Assembly (NCBI GenBank): GCA_964597445.1
Contig: CAZQXO010000002.1
Coordinates: forward strand, 46,744-110,743
Source: UBA10649 sp964597445
GTDB lineage: Bacteria; Actinomycetota; Actinomycetes; S36-B12
DNA length: 64,000 nt
Direction: 5' to 3'
Below the pieces are notes generated by a model. The model did not search any database. It had not been told where the DNA came from and saw nothing but the letters and a program-made list of their open reading frames with translations. Made by a program: the position numbers and the translations under genes. Shown here in pieces: positions 34,666 through 43,501 of this stretch (position 1 is the first letter of the stretch; each line of letters opens with the position of its first letter).

Positions 34666-35837
34666 CGGTAGGCGGCCAGACCCGTGAGTGCCTCGCCCAC
34701 CACGAGCGTGTGCATCTCGTTCGTGCCCTCATAGGTGAAGACGGACTCGAGATTGTTCATGTGCCGGATGACCGGGTACTCCAGCGTGATGCCGTTGCCG
34801 CCGAGGATGCTCCGGCATTCACGCGCGATCGCCAGTGACTCCCGGGCGTTGTTCAGCTTGCCGACGCTGACCTGTTCGGGGCGGATCTGGTGCGCATCCT
34901 TGAGCCGGCCCAGATGCAGTGCGAGCAGCATCCCCTTGCCCCACTCCAGCGCCATGTCCGCGAGCTTCTTCTGCGTCAGCTGGTATCCGGCAATGGGCTT
35001 GTCGAACTGAACCCGGTCACGCGAGTAGTCGATAGCGGTCTGCAGGCAATCCCTCGCCGCACCCAGAGTCCCGAAGACGATCCCGTAGCGCGCCTCGTTC
35101 AGGCAAGAGAGCGGGCCGCGCAGGCTCGCCACCTCCGGCAGGACCGCGGCAGCGGGGAGGCGGACACCCTCCAGGACCAGTTCGCTCGTCACCGAGGCGC
35201 GAAGCGACATCTTCCTGTGGATGAGGTTCGCCGAGAATCCCGGCGTGTCGGTCGGGACGACGAAGCCGCGTATGCCCGCGTCGGTCCGAGCCCACACCAC
35301 GGCGACGTCAGCCACGTTGCCGTTCGTGATCCACATCTTCGAGCCGTCCAGCACCCAGTCGTCACCGTCTCGTCGAGCGCTCGTGCGCATGCCCGACGGA
35401 TTGGAGCCGAAATCCGCCTCGGTCAACCCGAAGCATCCGATGGCCTCACCCGCCGCCATGCGGGGCAGCCACTCCTGCTTCTGCTCCTCCGATCCGAACT
35501 CGTGGATCGCGTACATGGCGAGCGAGCCCTGAACGCTGACCAGCGAGCGGATGCCTGAATCGCCGGCCTCCAGCTCGAGGCAGGCGAGGCCGTACGCGAC
35601 CGCTGACGTCCCCTGGCAGCCGTATCCCTCCAGGTGCATGCCTAGGACTCCGAGCTCACCGAGCTCACGGGCCAGCTCACGGGCCGGGATCTCCCCCGAC
35701 TCGAACCAGTCCGCGATCTCGGGGCGAATCCGCCGGTCGACGTAGTCCCGGACGACATCGCGGATCGCGCGCTCCTCCTCGGAGAGGAGTCCGTCGATGG
35801 CGAAGAGCTCGGCGGGGGTCTGAGGCGAGCCGGTCAT
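34662..35837 (-). CDS. gcdH: Glutaryl-CoA dehydrogenase
   Basis: 391-residue FAD enzyme of the acyl-CoA dehydrogenase family, oxidising and decarboxylating glutaryl-CoA to crotonyl-CoA and CO2. YGCQGTSAVAYGLACLELE and SLVSVQGSLAMYAIHEFG are typical of this branch, FGLTEADFGSNPSGM is the FAD/substrate loop, and the catalytic base is Glu370 in TYEGTNEMH. The four-base overlap with the GntR gene upstream and the dehydrogenase gene downstream shows one coupled transcript. Confidence 0.92.
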   Translation of the reverse strand: MTGSPQTPAELFAIDGLLSEEERAIRDVVRDYVDRRIRPEIADWFESGEIPARELARELGELGVLGMHLEGYGCQGTSAVAYGLACLELEAGDSGIRSLVSVQGSLAMYAIHEFGSEEQKQEWLPRMAAGEAIGCFGLTEADFGSNPSGMRTSARRDGDDWVLDGSKMWITNGNVADVAVVWARTDAGIRGFVVPTDTPGFSANLIHRKMSLRASVTSELVLEGVRLPAAAVLPEVASLRGPLSCLNEARYGIVFGTLGAARDCLQTAIDYSRDRVQFDKPIAGYQLTQKKLADMALEWGKGMLLALHLGRLKDAHQIRPEQVSVGKLNNARESLAIARECRSILGGNGITLEYPVIRHMNNLESVFTYEGTNEMHTLVVGEALTGLAAYR

Positions 35838-36541
35838 GTGATCTCCAGGGAGGGTGAGGACGGATCGAGCGGACGACGAGCGGGGGTGCTGCGACGGTGG
35901 GACGTCAGCATGGACTCGACGGCAGCGACGGACTGCGCCCGGTGCTCGTCATGAAGGGCGACGACACGGTCGGCGTCCCGGGCCCGGAGGGCCGCGACCA
36001 TGGACTCGTGCTCCTCGAGCACGCGGCTGCGGTTCACCGGCTGCTGGTAGTACAGCGCCCGATAGGCGTCCGTCGCCTCCCAGAGCTGGCGAAGGAGCCG
36101 GGAGAGACGCGGCATGGCCGCTGCATCGAACAGGGCGAAGTGGAAACGGCGATTCGCCTCGGCCATCGCCAGCACGTCGCCGTCCTGGGCGACCGCTGCG
36201 ACGTCGTCACCCAGTCTCGCGATGTCCTCGATATCGACCTCGTCGAGCAGGGGAACGGCGGCGGTCAGCGCTGCCCGCTCGAGGAGGCCGCGAAGGTGAT
36301 ACACCTCGCGGAGGTCGGCGACGCTCAGTTCTGACACGAAGTAGCCGCGGTGCGGGTGGTTCACCACCTGCCCCTCCGACTCCAGCATCTTCAGCGCCTC
36401 GCGCAGGGGAACGCGCGACACGCCGTAGCGCTCCGCCAGGGCCTCCTGCACGAGCTGGTCACCGGGCTCGAGCACGCCGGTCAGGATGTCCTCGCGCAGG
36501 GCGGCGAGCACGGCGTCCTGCGCCGTTGGTCGGCGATTCAT
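35834..36541 (-). CDS. GntR-family regulator with FCD domain
   Basis: 235 residues: winged helix with LAERYGVSRVPLREALKMLE, then an all-helical FCD ligand-binding domain (about 80-205). FCD regulators are usually repressors released by a carboxylic acid or acyl-CoA of the pathway. It sits second in the CoA-transferase/glutaryl-CoA dehydrogenase operon with ATGA overlaps on both sides, so it is autoregulated. The palindromes at 37713-37747 and 29187-29200 are its likely targets. Confidence 0.88.
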   Translation of the reverse strand: MNRRPTAQDAVLAALREDILTGVLEPGDQLVQEALAERYGVSRVPLREALKMLESEGQVVNHPHRGYFVSELSVADLREVYHLRGLLERAALTAAVPLLDEVDIEDIARLGDDVAAVAQDGDVLAMAEANRRFHFALFDAAAMPRLSRLLRQLWEATDAYRALYYQQPVNRSRVLEEHESMVAALRARDADRVVALHDEHRAQSVAAVESMLTSHRRSTPARRPLDPSSPSLEIT

Positions 36542-37707
36542 CGCGCCACCCCAGCCTGGCCGACCCGCGAGTCGATCAGATCAAGGACGGCGCGCCGATC
36601 CTCGTCGATCTCGGGGGGCGCGGAGCGGTAGGTGGGTGGGGTTCGCGAGTAGCGCACCGGATTGGCCGCATGTCGCTGAGTGGCCGCTCGCCTGGGATCG
36701 TCGATCTCCACGACCGGATCGAGCCCGAGCGACTCTGCCAGGTCGATGCCCTGCGCAATGTCGTTGATCGGCCCGCAGGGCACGCCAGCCGCGGCGATGA
36801 TGCCCTGCCAGTCGTCTGCTGATCTGGTGGCGAGCACGGCCGCGAGCAGGCCCACGAGTGCATCTCGGTTGCGCACCCGTTCCTCGTTCGTCGCGTATCG
36901 AGGGTCGGCGCCGACCTCGGGGTGACCGAGCGCGGACATGAGATGCCGGAACTGGGCATCGTTGCCGACCGCGAGGACCAGGGGTCGATCGGCCGTCGGG
37001 AACACCTCGTACGGAGCGATGGACGGATGGGCATTGCCGAGGAAGCGGGGCACGGCCCCCGCACCCAGGACGGCCGAGATCTGGTTCACGAGCGACGACT
37101 GCAGGCTGCCCAGCAGGCTGATGTCGAGGTGCTGCCCCTCCCCCGTGCGATCGCGATGATGCAGTGCCGCGAGGATCGCGACCGCACTGTGGAGCCCGGT
37201 CAGGACATCGACGACCGCGACTCCTGCCTTGGTCGGCTCATGCGTGCCGGTGATGCTCATGAGGCCGCCCAGCGCCTGCACCAGCAGGTCGTAGCCGGGG
37301 AGTTCGGCTCCCCCTGCGCCACCGAAGCCGGAGATGCTGCAGTAGATGACCTCCGGATGGACAGCAGAGACCTGGTCGTACCCGAGTCCCCACCGGCCGA
37401 GCTGACCGGGACGGAGGTTCTCGACGAGGACGTCGCACGCCTGAGCCAGCCGCCCGGCGATGGCCGCATCGGCCGGATCGCTCAGATCGAGGGCGAGGGA
37501 GAGCTTGTTGCGATTCACCGCCTGGAAGTACGTCGACTGCCCGTCCGCACTGAAGGGAGGGCCCCAGGACCGGGTGTCGTCACCCGTGCCCGGGCGCTCC
37601 ACCTTGATCACGGTCGCGCCCAGATCGCCCAGGAGCATCGTCGCGTAGGGCCCGGCCAGCACCCGCGAGAAGTCGGCGACGAGAAGGCCGTCGAGGGCAC
37701 CGGGCAT
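36538..37707 (-). CDS. Class III (CaiB/BaiF) CoA-transferase, probably glutarate-specific
   Basis: 389 residues, normal for the family; catalytic Asp140 in LPGYDLLVQALGG, CoA-binding VENLRPGQLGRWGLGY. Family members move CoA between carboxylic acids. Heading an operon with glutaryl-CoA dehydrogenase, it most likely activates glutarate using succinyl-CoA, as the human enzyme SUGCT does. ATG at 37707 lacks a ribosome site but lies seven bases after a TACAAT, suggesting a leaderless message. Confidence 0.85.
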   Translation of the reverse strand: MPGALDGLLVADFSRVLAGPYATMLLGDLGATVIKVERPGTGDDTRSWGPPFSADGQSTYFQAVNRNKLSLALDLSDPADAAIAGRLAQACDVLVENLRPGQLGRWGLGYDQVSAVHPEVIYCSISGFGGAGGAELPGYDLLVQALGGLMSITGTHEPTKAGVAVVDVLTGLHSAVAILAALHHRDRTGEGQHLDISLLGSLQSSLVNQISAVLGAGAVPRFLGNAHPSIAPYEVFPTADRPLVLAVGNDAQFRHLMSALGHPEVGADPRYATNEERVRNRDALVGLLAAVLATRSADDWQGIIAAAGVPCGPINDIAQGIDLAESLGLDPVVEIDDPRRAATQRHAANPVRYSRTPPTYRSAPPEIDEDRRAVLDLIDSRVGQAGVAR

Positions 37708-37747
37708 ACGCGGATTGTATCCAAAATGGACAGGAATGTATACAATC
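37708..37747 (-). promoter_or_regulatory. Promoter and double operator of the CoA-transferase/gcdH operon
   Basis: Two related boxes: GATTGTATCC on the plus strand at 37713-37722, and GAATGTATACAATC at 37734-37747, which contains the perfect palindrome TGTATACA (37737-37744). On the minus strand the first box supplies TACAAT as a -10, followed by six bases and then the start ATG. Operator and promoter thus overlap, as expected for repression by the operon's own GntR protein. Confidence 0.6.
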
Positions 37748-37769
37748 TGAGGCGTCCTCGTCCACGCCC

Positions 37770-38351
37770 TCAGGATGCCGCCGAGGCGCCGCCCTCCCCC
37801 GCAGAACCCCGGTTCACGATCACCTTGCGCGCCGCCGAGCTGACGATCCGGATCAGGACAGCGATGAACACCAGGTCCAGGGCCATCTGGACCATCGTGA
37901 AGGACCGCGCGAGGGTCGTGACCGGCGTGATGTCGCCGAAGCCCACGGTGGCCAGGACCGTGAGGGCGAAGTAGTAGGACGTGAAGGCGTCCAGCGGCTC
38001 GGTGAAGGCTCCCGGGTCATTCAGCGAGATCGCCACGTAGATCATGGCGAAGACACCCAGGAACAGCGACGCCAGGAGCACCAGCGCCTCGGAGGCCTCG
38101 AGCATGGGGAACCGCGAATGCGAGATCCTCCGCAGCTGCCGCCGGAAGAAGTACGCGTAGAGCGCCGCCCCGACCAGAGCCACGATCACGGGAACCACCA
38201 TGCTCCCGTCCGACGAGCTGGGGACGAAGGACAGCATCACCACGATCAGCAGTGCGCCGAGCGCCAGACGACCCGCGGTGATCAGGAGTGCCAGGACCAG
38301 GACACCGCGGGGCACGTGCTGGTGGAGGGGAGCCACCTCGTCCGTCGCCAT
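37770..38351 (-). CDS. Two-membrane-segment-type potassium channel (Ion_trans_2)
   Basis: 193 residues. Two hydrophobic segments (about 15-43 and 50-69), a further one (about 88-110), then a pore loop with selectivity filter TVGFGD (residues 135-140) and a last membrane helix. The filter matches K+ channels. No cytoplasmic RCK domain is present. ATG at 38351 chosen: a longer frame would run into rlmN, and this ATG lies seven bases after a CAGACT -10-like sequence. Confidence 0.82.
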   Translation of the reverse strand: MATDEVAPLHQHVPRGVLVLALLITAGRLALGALLIVVMLSFVPSSSDGSMVVPVIVALVGAALYAYFFRRQLRRISHSRFPMLEASEALVLLASLFLGVFAMIYVAISLNDPGAFTEPLDAFTSYYFALTVLATVGFGDITPVTTLARSFTMVQMALDLVFIAVLIRIVSSAARKVIVNRGSAGEGGASAAS

Positions 38352-38357
38352 GGCGCG

Positions 38358-38366
38358 AGTCTGCCA
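38358..38366 (-). promoter_or_regulatory. TGGCAGACT extended -10 element of a leaderless channel mRNA
   Basis: On the minus strand TGGCAGACT is followed by CGCGCC and then the ATG, putting the expected transcription start on the A of the start codon. The same nine bases occur upstream of rplS and rpsP. Confidence 0.5.
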
Positions 38367-38391
38367 CGGCCGTGGGCGACGACGGGGGTTC

Positions 38392-39495
38392 TCAGGCCGT
38401 CGTAGCGGCGAGCTGCCCGCAGGCTCCGTCGATCTCACGTCCCCGCGTGTCGCGCACCGTGACCGCGACACCTCGCTCGCGCAGCGCTCGCACGAAGGCC
38501 CGCTCGTCCTCCGGCCGGGAGGCCGTCCACGCCGAGCCCGGTGTCGGGTTGAGGGGAATCAGGTTGACGTGCACCAGATGGCCGGCCAGGAGGTCGCCGA
38601 GCAGTTCCGCGCGCCATCGCTGATCGTTGACGTCTTTGATGAGCGCGTACTCGATGCTCACCCGCCGATGGGTCGCATCGGCGTACTCCCACGCCGATTC
38701 GAGCACCTCGCTGACCTTCCACCGGGTGTTGACCGGCACGAGAGTGTCGCGGAGCTCGTCGTCGGGGGCATGCAGGGAGACCGCAAGGGTCACCGGGAGC
38801 CCCTCACCGGCGAGATCACGGATACGGGGCACCAGCCCGACGGTCGAGACCGTGATCCCGCGAGCGCTCATGCCGAGGCCCGCAGGCGCCGGTTCCGTGA
38901 GGCGCCGTAGAGCTCCCACCACGGCGCGATAGTTCGCCAGAGGCTCCCCCATCCCCATGAAGACGATGTTGCTGACACGACCCGGGCCTCCCTCGACTTC
39001 GCCCCGAGCCAGGGATCGAGCTCCCGACATGACCTGCTCGACGATCTCCGCTGTCGATAGGTTTCGTGTCAGGCCAGCCTGGCCGGTCGCGCAGAAGGGG
39101 CAGTTCATCCCGCATCCCGCCTGCGACGAGATGCACATCGTGACGCGGTCGGGATAGCGCATCAGGACGCTCTCCACGAGGGCTCCGTCATGCAGGCGCC
39201 ACACGGACTTCACCGTCGTTCCGTCATCGCACGAGACGTCCCGGACGGAGGTCAGGAGGGTCGGGAGCAGGGCCTCCACGATGGCGTCGCGGTCCTGGGC
39301 CGGCAGGTCGGTCCACTCCTGCGGATCGTCGCTGAGGCGCCCCATCCACTGTCGGGACACCTGATCGGCACGGAACCCCGGCAGACCGAGGTCCACCACA
39401 GCGGCCTTGCGCTCCGCCGGATCAAGGTCGAGCAGGTGCAGGGGCGGCTTCCCGCGACGCGGAGCCTCGAAGACGAGCTCTCCCGGCTCGGGCAT
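38392..39495 (-). CDS. rlmN: Dual-specificity 23S rRNA A2503 / tRNA A37 C2-methyltransferase
   Basis: 367-residue radical-SAM enzyme. Cluster ligands Cys128, Cys132 and Cys135 (CGMNCPFC) are present, as is the C-terminal cysteine Cys359 (GACGQL); MGMGEPLANY is the SAM-binding GEP motif. It improves decoding accuracy. It begins two bases before the cdsA end on the same strand and so belongs to the housekeeping run cdsA-rlmN. Confidence 0.95.
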   Translation of the reverse strand: MPEPGELVFEAPRRGKPPLHLLDLDPAERKAAVVDLGLPGFRADQVSRQWMGRLSDDPQEWTDLPAQDRDAIVEALLPTLLTSVRDVSCDDGTTVKSVWRLHDGALVESVLMRYPDRVTMCISSQAGCGMNCPFCATGQAGLTRNLSTAEIVEQVMSGARSLARGEVEGGPGRVSNIVFMGMGEPLANYRAVVGALRRLTEPAPAGLGMSARGITVSTVGLVPRIRDLAGEGLPVTLAVSLHAPDDELRDTLVPVNTRWKVSEVLESAWEYADATHRRVSIEYALIKDVNDQRWRAELLGDLLAGHLVHVNLIPLNPTPGSAWTASRPEDERAFVRALRERGVAVTVRDTRGREIDGACGQLAATTA

Positions 39496-39497
39496 GA

Positions 39498-40349
39498 TCA
39501 GCCGATCCCGGTTCCGCTGCCGAGGAACCAGGTGAAGAGCGCCCAGGATACGAAGGCGTTCGGGATGAGGGAGTCGAAGCGATCCATCATCCCGCCGTGA
39601 CCCGGCAGGAACGAACCCATGTCCTTGACGCCGAGGTCACGCTTGATGGCACTCTCCGCGAAGTCACCGGCCGTCGCACTGATCGTCATGATGAGCCCGA
39701 CCACGACGCCCTGCCACCACGGCGCCTCGAAGATGAGGACGAAGCACAGGGCTCCCACGACTGCCTGCAGGAGAACGGAGCCGGCAAGGCCCTCCCACGA
39801 CTTCTTGGGGCTGATCTGCGGGGCGATCGGGTGACGGCCGAAGAGGACACCGGTGGCGTACCCGCCGATGTCGTTGCTGATGGTGAGCAGGATGAAGACG
39901 ACAATGCGGGCCGGGCCGTCGTCCGCCGACAGCGTCAGGCTCAGGAACCCCGCCATGAAGGGCAGGTAGGCGATGGTGAACACGCTCGCCGTGACGTCCC
40001 GCACATAGCCCTCGTAGCCGCGGCGCATGCGCCAGATCAGGACGCTGATGATGGCCACGCCCGTGGCAGCGACGAGGGCAACAGGCCCCCACACATAGGC
40101 GACGGCCGGCACGACCACCGTGGCCGCGAAGGCCGGCGTGCGGGCTACGCGAACGCCGACGCCCGCGAAGGCCGAGACGACCTCGTGCACGGCGACGAGC
40201 ATCGTCGCGATCACGACGATGACGAAGAGCCACGGGAGGAAGGCCAGGCTCACGATGACGAGGACACCGAGCACGACGCCCGACGCGATCGCCGCCGGAA
40301 GGTTGCGTCCGGCGCGCGACGACGGAGCGGACGAGGCTGCCTCAGCCAT
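39498..40349 (-). CDS. cdsA: Phosphatidate cytidylyltransferase
   Basis: 283-residue membrane enzyme making CDP-diacylglycerol from phosphatidate and CTP. It has about eight hydrophobic segments and the C-terminal signature SAIKRDLGVKD with PGHGGMMDRFDS. It starts eight bases after frr. Confidence 0.95.
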   Translation of the reverse strand: MAEAASSAPSSRAGRNLPAAIASGVVLGVLVIVSLAFLPWLFVIVVIATMLVAVHEVVSAFAGVGVRVARTPAFAATVVVPAVAYVWGPVALVAATGVAIISVLIWRMRRGYEGYVRDVTASVFTIAYLPFMAGFLSLTLSADDGPARIVVFILLTISNDIGGYATGVLFGRHPIAPQISPKKSWEGLAGSVLLQAVVGALCFVLIFEAPWWQGVVVGLIMTISATAGDFAESAIKRDLGVKDMGSFLPGHGGMMDRFDSLIPNAFVSWALFTWFLGSGTGIG

Positions 40350-40357
40350 GCAGGACC

Positions 40358-40924
40358 TCAGACCTCGAGGAGTTCGGCTTCTTTGTGCTTGAGGACCTCG
40401 TCGATGTGCTCCACGTGCTTGTGGGTGACCTCATCGAGAAGCTTCTCCGCCCGCCGGACATCGTCCTCGCCAGCCTCGCCGTCCTTCTGCAGCCGATCGA
40501 GTGCGTCCTTGGCATGGCGACGGATGTTCCTCACCGAGACGCGGGCATCCTCTGCCTTGCTCTTCGCGATCTTGATGTACTCCTTGCGGCGCTCCTCGGT
40601 GAGCTGCGGCAGGTTGATCCGGATGACGTCGCCATCGTTGTTCGGGTTGAGGCCGAGGTCGCTGTCGCGGAGCGCCTTCTCGATCGCCGTCATCGACCCC
40701 TTGTCGTATGGGGAGATGATGATCATCCGTGCCTCGGGAATCTGGATCGAGGCCAGCTGGTTCACCGGGGTCATCGCCCCGTAGTAGTCAACGACGACCT
40801 TGTTGAACATGGCCGATGTCGCGCGCCCCGTGCGGATGGTGCCGAAGTCCTCACGTGCCACGGAGATGGCCTTGTCCATCTTCTCCTCGGCGTCGAGAAG
40901 GATGACATCGATCTGCTCGCTCAC
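40358..40924 (-). CDS. frr: Ribosome recycling factor
   Basis: 188 residues, within the usual 185-187 range. FGTIRTGRATSAMFNKVVVDYYG and the C-terminal HIDEVLKHKEAELLEV are family hallmarks. With EF-G it splits post-termination ribosomes. It lies in the conserved rpsB-tsf-pyrH-frr-cdsA series. Confidence 0.97.
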   Translation of the reverse strand: MSEQIDVILLDAEEKMDKAISVAREDFGTIRTGRATSAMFNKVVVDYYGAMTPVNQLASIQIPEARMIIISPYDKGSMTAIEKALRDSDLGLNPNNDGDVIRINLPQLTEERRKEYIKIAKSKAEDARVSVRNIRRHAKDALDRLQKDGEAGEDDVRRAEKLLDEVTHKHVEHIDEVLKHKEAELLEV

Positions 40925-40942
40925 GTGTGCTCCCGTTCGTCC

Positions 40943-41728
40943 TCAGTTGTTCGTCGACACTAGCGTGCCGATCGTCTCGCCCCGAACCGCCCGGGCGATG
41001 TTGCCCTCGACCAGGAGGTTGAAGACCACGATGGGCAGATCGTTGTCCTGGCACAGGCTGATGGCTGTCGCATCGGCCACCTTGAGATTGCGCGCGAGCA
41101 CCTCAGCCGGCGTCAGGTGGGTGAACCTCACCGCATCCGGATTGGTCCGAGGATCGGAGTCGTACACCCCATCGACACCCTTGGCCATGAGCACGACCTC
41201 GGCGCCGATCTCCAGGGCTCGCTGGGCAGCCGTGGTGTCGGTGGAGAAGTAGGGCAGGCCCATGCCGGCGCCGAAGATGACGACGCGGCCCTTCTCCAGA
41301 TGTCGAACAGCTCGTCGAGGGTAGTAGGGCTCGGCCACCTGGCCCATGGTGATCGCGGTCTGGACGCGCGTCTCGACCCCAGCCTTCTCGCAGAAGTCCT
41401 GCAGGGCGAGGCAGTTCATCACCGTGCCCAGCATGCCGATGTAGTCGGCGCGAGCCCGGTCCATCCCCCGCTCCGACAGCATGGCACCGCGGAAGTAGTT
41501 GCCTCCGCCGATGACCACGGCCACCTCGGTCCCCGAACGCACGACGTCGGCGATCTGCGAGGCGATCGACGCCACCACGTCCGGATCGACTCCGAGGCCC
41601 TGACCCCCCGCGAACGCCTCACCAGACAGCTTCAGCAGGACCCGATGCCACCCCCCCTCAGGCGCCTGGGGCCAGGTGTCGATGGTGCCCTCGAGAGTGG
41701 GCTGGACAGCGCCGGACTGACCCGTCAT
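40943..41728 (-). CDS. pyrH: UMP kinase
   Basis: 261 residues, hexameric bacterial UMP kinase. LLKLSGEAFAGG at the N-terminus, GGGNYFRG, and DSDPRTNPDAVRFTHL. The first 25 residues extend beyond most homologues, as in other actinobacteria. Makes UDP for nucleic acid and wall precursors. Confidence 0.96.
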   Translation of the reverse strand: MTGQSGAVQPTLEGTIDTWPQAPEGGWHRVLLKLSGEAFAGGQGLGVDPDVVASIASQIADVVRSGTEVAVVIGGGNYFRGAMLSERGMDRARADYIGMLGTVMNCLALQDFCEKAGVETRVQTAITMGQVAEPYYPRRAVRHLEKGRVVIFGAGMGLPYFSTDTTAAQRALEIGAEVVLMAKGVDGVYDSDPRTNPDAVRFTHLTPAEVLARNLKVADATAISLCQDNDLPIVVFNLLVEGNIARAVRGETIGTLVSTNN

Positions 41729-41781
41729 GTGAGACCTCCGTCCGACGCCGACCTGCGATTGCGATCCCGAGTATCCGGCAA

Positions 41782-42600
41782 TCAGGCCTGGCCGGGCTCG
41801 AATCGCGCGAAGCCCGTGACCGTGGTGCCGGCCTCCTGCAGGACCTGGGCGACCGTCTTCTTGTTGTCGACCACGCTCGGCTGCTCCAGCAGGACGTTGT
41901 CCTTGAAGAACGAGTTCACCCGGCCCTCGACGATCTTCGGCAGCGCCGCCTCCGGCTTGCCCTCCTCCTTGGCCGTGGCCTCGGCGATCCGCCGCTCGTT
42001 GTCGACGATGTCCGCCGGGACGTCGTCGCGCGAGAGGAACTGCGGCCGCATCGCCGCGATCTGCATCGCGGCTCCACGCGCAGCGGCCTCGTCGCCCGAG
42101 TAGGCGACGATGACACCCACCTGCGGGGGCAGGTCCGACGCCCGGTGATGCAGGTACGTCGCCACCGTGCCGCCGAGAACGGCCACCCGACCCAGCTCGA
42201 TCTTCTCGCCGATCACGCCAGCCATCTCCGTCGTCGCGGCCTCGACCGTGCGGCCGTCGGGGAGGACAGCGGCGAGCACCTCGTCACGCGAGCCGAGACC
42301 CCCGGCGTTCGCCACCGCTGCGATCTGCGCCGCCAGGGCGAGGAAGTCAGCGTTCTTCGCGACGAAGTCCGTCTCACACAGGACCTCGACGAGGGCACTG
42401 CCGTCGGCGGCGACGAGGCCGTTCGAGGCCTCCCGCTCAGCACCGCGCTTGGCCGCCTTGGCAGCACCGGAGATCCGGAGGATCTCCACGGCCTTGTCGA
42501 AGTCGCCACCGGACTCCTCGAGCGCCTTCTTGCACTCCATCATGCCCGCGGAGGTGATGTCGCGGAGCTTCTTGACGTCTGCGGCCGAGATGGTCGCCAT
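41782..42600 (-). CDS. tsf: Elongation factor Ts
   Basis: 272 residues. It recycles EF-Tu-GDP. MATISAADVKKLRD, TSAGMMECKKALEE and CETDFVAKNADF are typical. ATG at 42600 chosen over a longer in-frame start; the extra residues would be low-complexity antisense-like sequence. Upstream of it GGAGG precedes the start. Confidence 0.97.
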   Translation of the reverse strand: MATISAADVKKLRDITSAGMMECKKALEESGGDFDKAVEILRISGAAKAAKRGAEREASNGLVAADGSALVEVLCETDFVAKNADFLALAAQIAAVANAGGLGSRDEVLAAVLPDGRTVEAATTEMAGVIGEKIELGRVAVLGGTVATYLHHRASDLPPQVGVIVAYSGDEAAARGAAMQIAAMRPQFLSRDDVPADIVDNERRIAEATAKEEGKPEAALPKIVEGRVNSFFKDNVLLEQPSVVDNKKTVAQVLQEAGTTVTGFARFEPGQA

Positions 42601-42685
42601 GGTGATGCCTCCAGATCGTGGGTGGGTGTGGGCCGCAGGCGACCCCGGTGCGCGCGTGCGGCGCGAACCGGGGTCCTGCAGGCGA

Positions 42686-43501
42686 CTATTCGGCTGCGGG
42701 CTCCGCGTCGACGGCGGCCTCGACCACGACGGCCTCCTCCGCCGCGCTGCCGGCCAGGAGCTCGCGCTCCCACTCCGCCAGGGGCTCCTCGACCGTGGCG
42801 GAACCACCGCTCGCGCGGGCGATCAAGCCCTCGGCGACAGCATCCGCGATGACCCGGGTCAGGAGGGCGACCGAGCGGATCGCGTCATCGTTGCCGGGGA
42901 TCGGGAAGTCGACCTCGTCGGGATCGCAGTTGGTGTCGAGGATCGCGATGACCGGGATGCCGAGCTTGCGGGCCTCGCCGACGGCGATGTGCTCCTTCTT
43001 GGTGTCGACGACCCAGACAGCACTCGGGAGCTTGGCCATGTCGCGGATACCGCCGAGCGTGCGCTCGAGCTTCTCCTTCTCGCGGCGCATCATCAGCAGC
43101 TCCTTCTTCGTGAAGCCGGAGGCTGCCACCGTCTCGAGATCCATCTCCTCGAGCTCCTTCATGCGCTGAAGGCGCTTGTGCACGGTGTTGAAGTTGGTCA
43201 GCATGCCACCGAGCCAGCGCTGATTCACGTAGGGCATCCCCACGCGGGTCGCCTGCTCGGCGATGGCCTCCTGGCCCTGCTTCTTGGTGCCGACGAACAT
43301 CACGGAGCCACCGCGAGCGACGGTCTCCTTGACGAACTCGAAGGCCCGATCGATGAACGACAGCGACTGCTGAAGATCGATGATGTAGATGCCATTGCGC
43401 TCGGTGAAGATGAATCGCTTCATCTTCGGGTTCCAGCGACGGGTCTGATGCCCGAAGTGGACGCCGCTCTCGAGCAGTTGACGCATCGTCACAACTGCCA
43501 T
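42686..43501 (-). CDS. rpsB: 30S ribosomal protein S2
   Basis: 271 residues. MRQLLESGVHFGHQTRRWNP and WLGGMLTNF are hallmarks; the C-terminus is an acidic, Ala-rich tail. ATG at 43501 has AGGAG eight bases upstream; a GTG three codons earlier is less likely. Confidence 0.97.
   Translation of the reverse strand: MAVVTMRQLLESGVHFGHQTRRWNPKMKRFIFTERNGIYIIDLQQSLSFIDRAFEFVKETVARGGSVMFVGTKKQGQEAIAEQATRVGMPYVNQRWLGGMLTNFNTVHKRLQRMKELEEMDLETVAASGFTKKELLMMRREKEKLERTLGGIRDMAKLPSAVWVVDTKKEHIAVGEARKLGIPVIAILDTNCDPDEVDFPIPGNDDAIRSVALLTRVIADAVAEGLIARASGGSATVEEPLAEWERELLAGSAAEEAVVVEAAVDAEPAAE

Noticed and set aside
3686..37747. Recent horizontal island between dxr and rlmN
   Set aside because: Base composition and codon use match the flanks, no integrase, tRNA site, repeat or transposase borders it, and the location seems conserved for this function.
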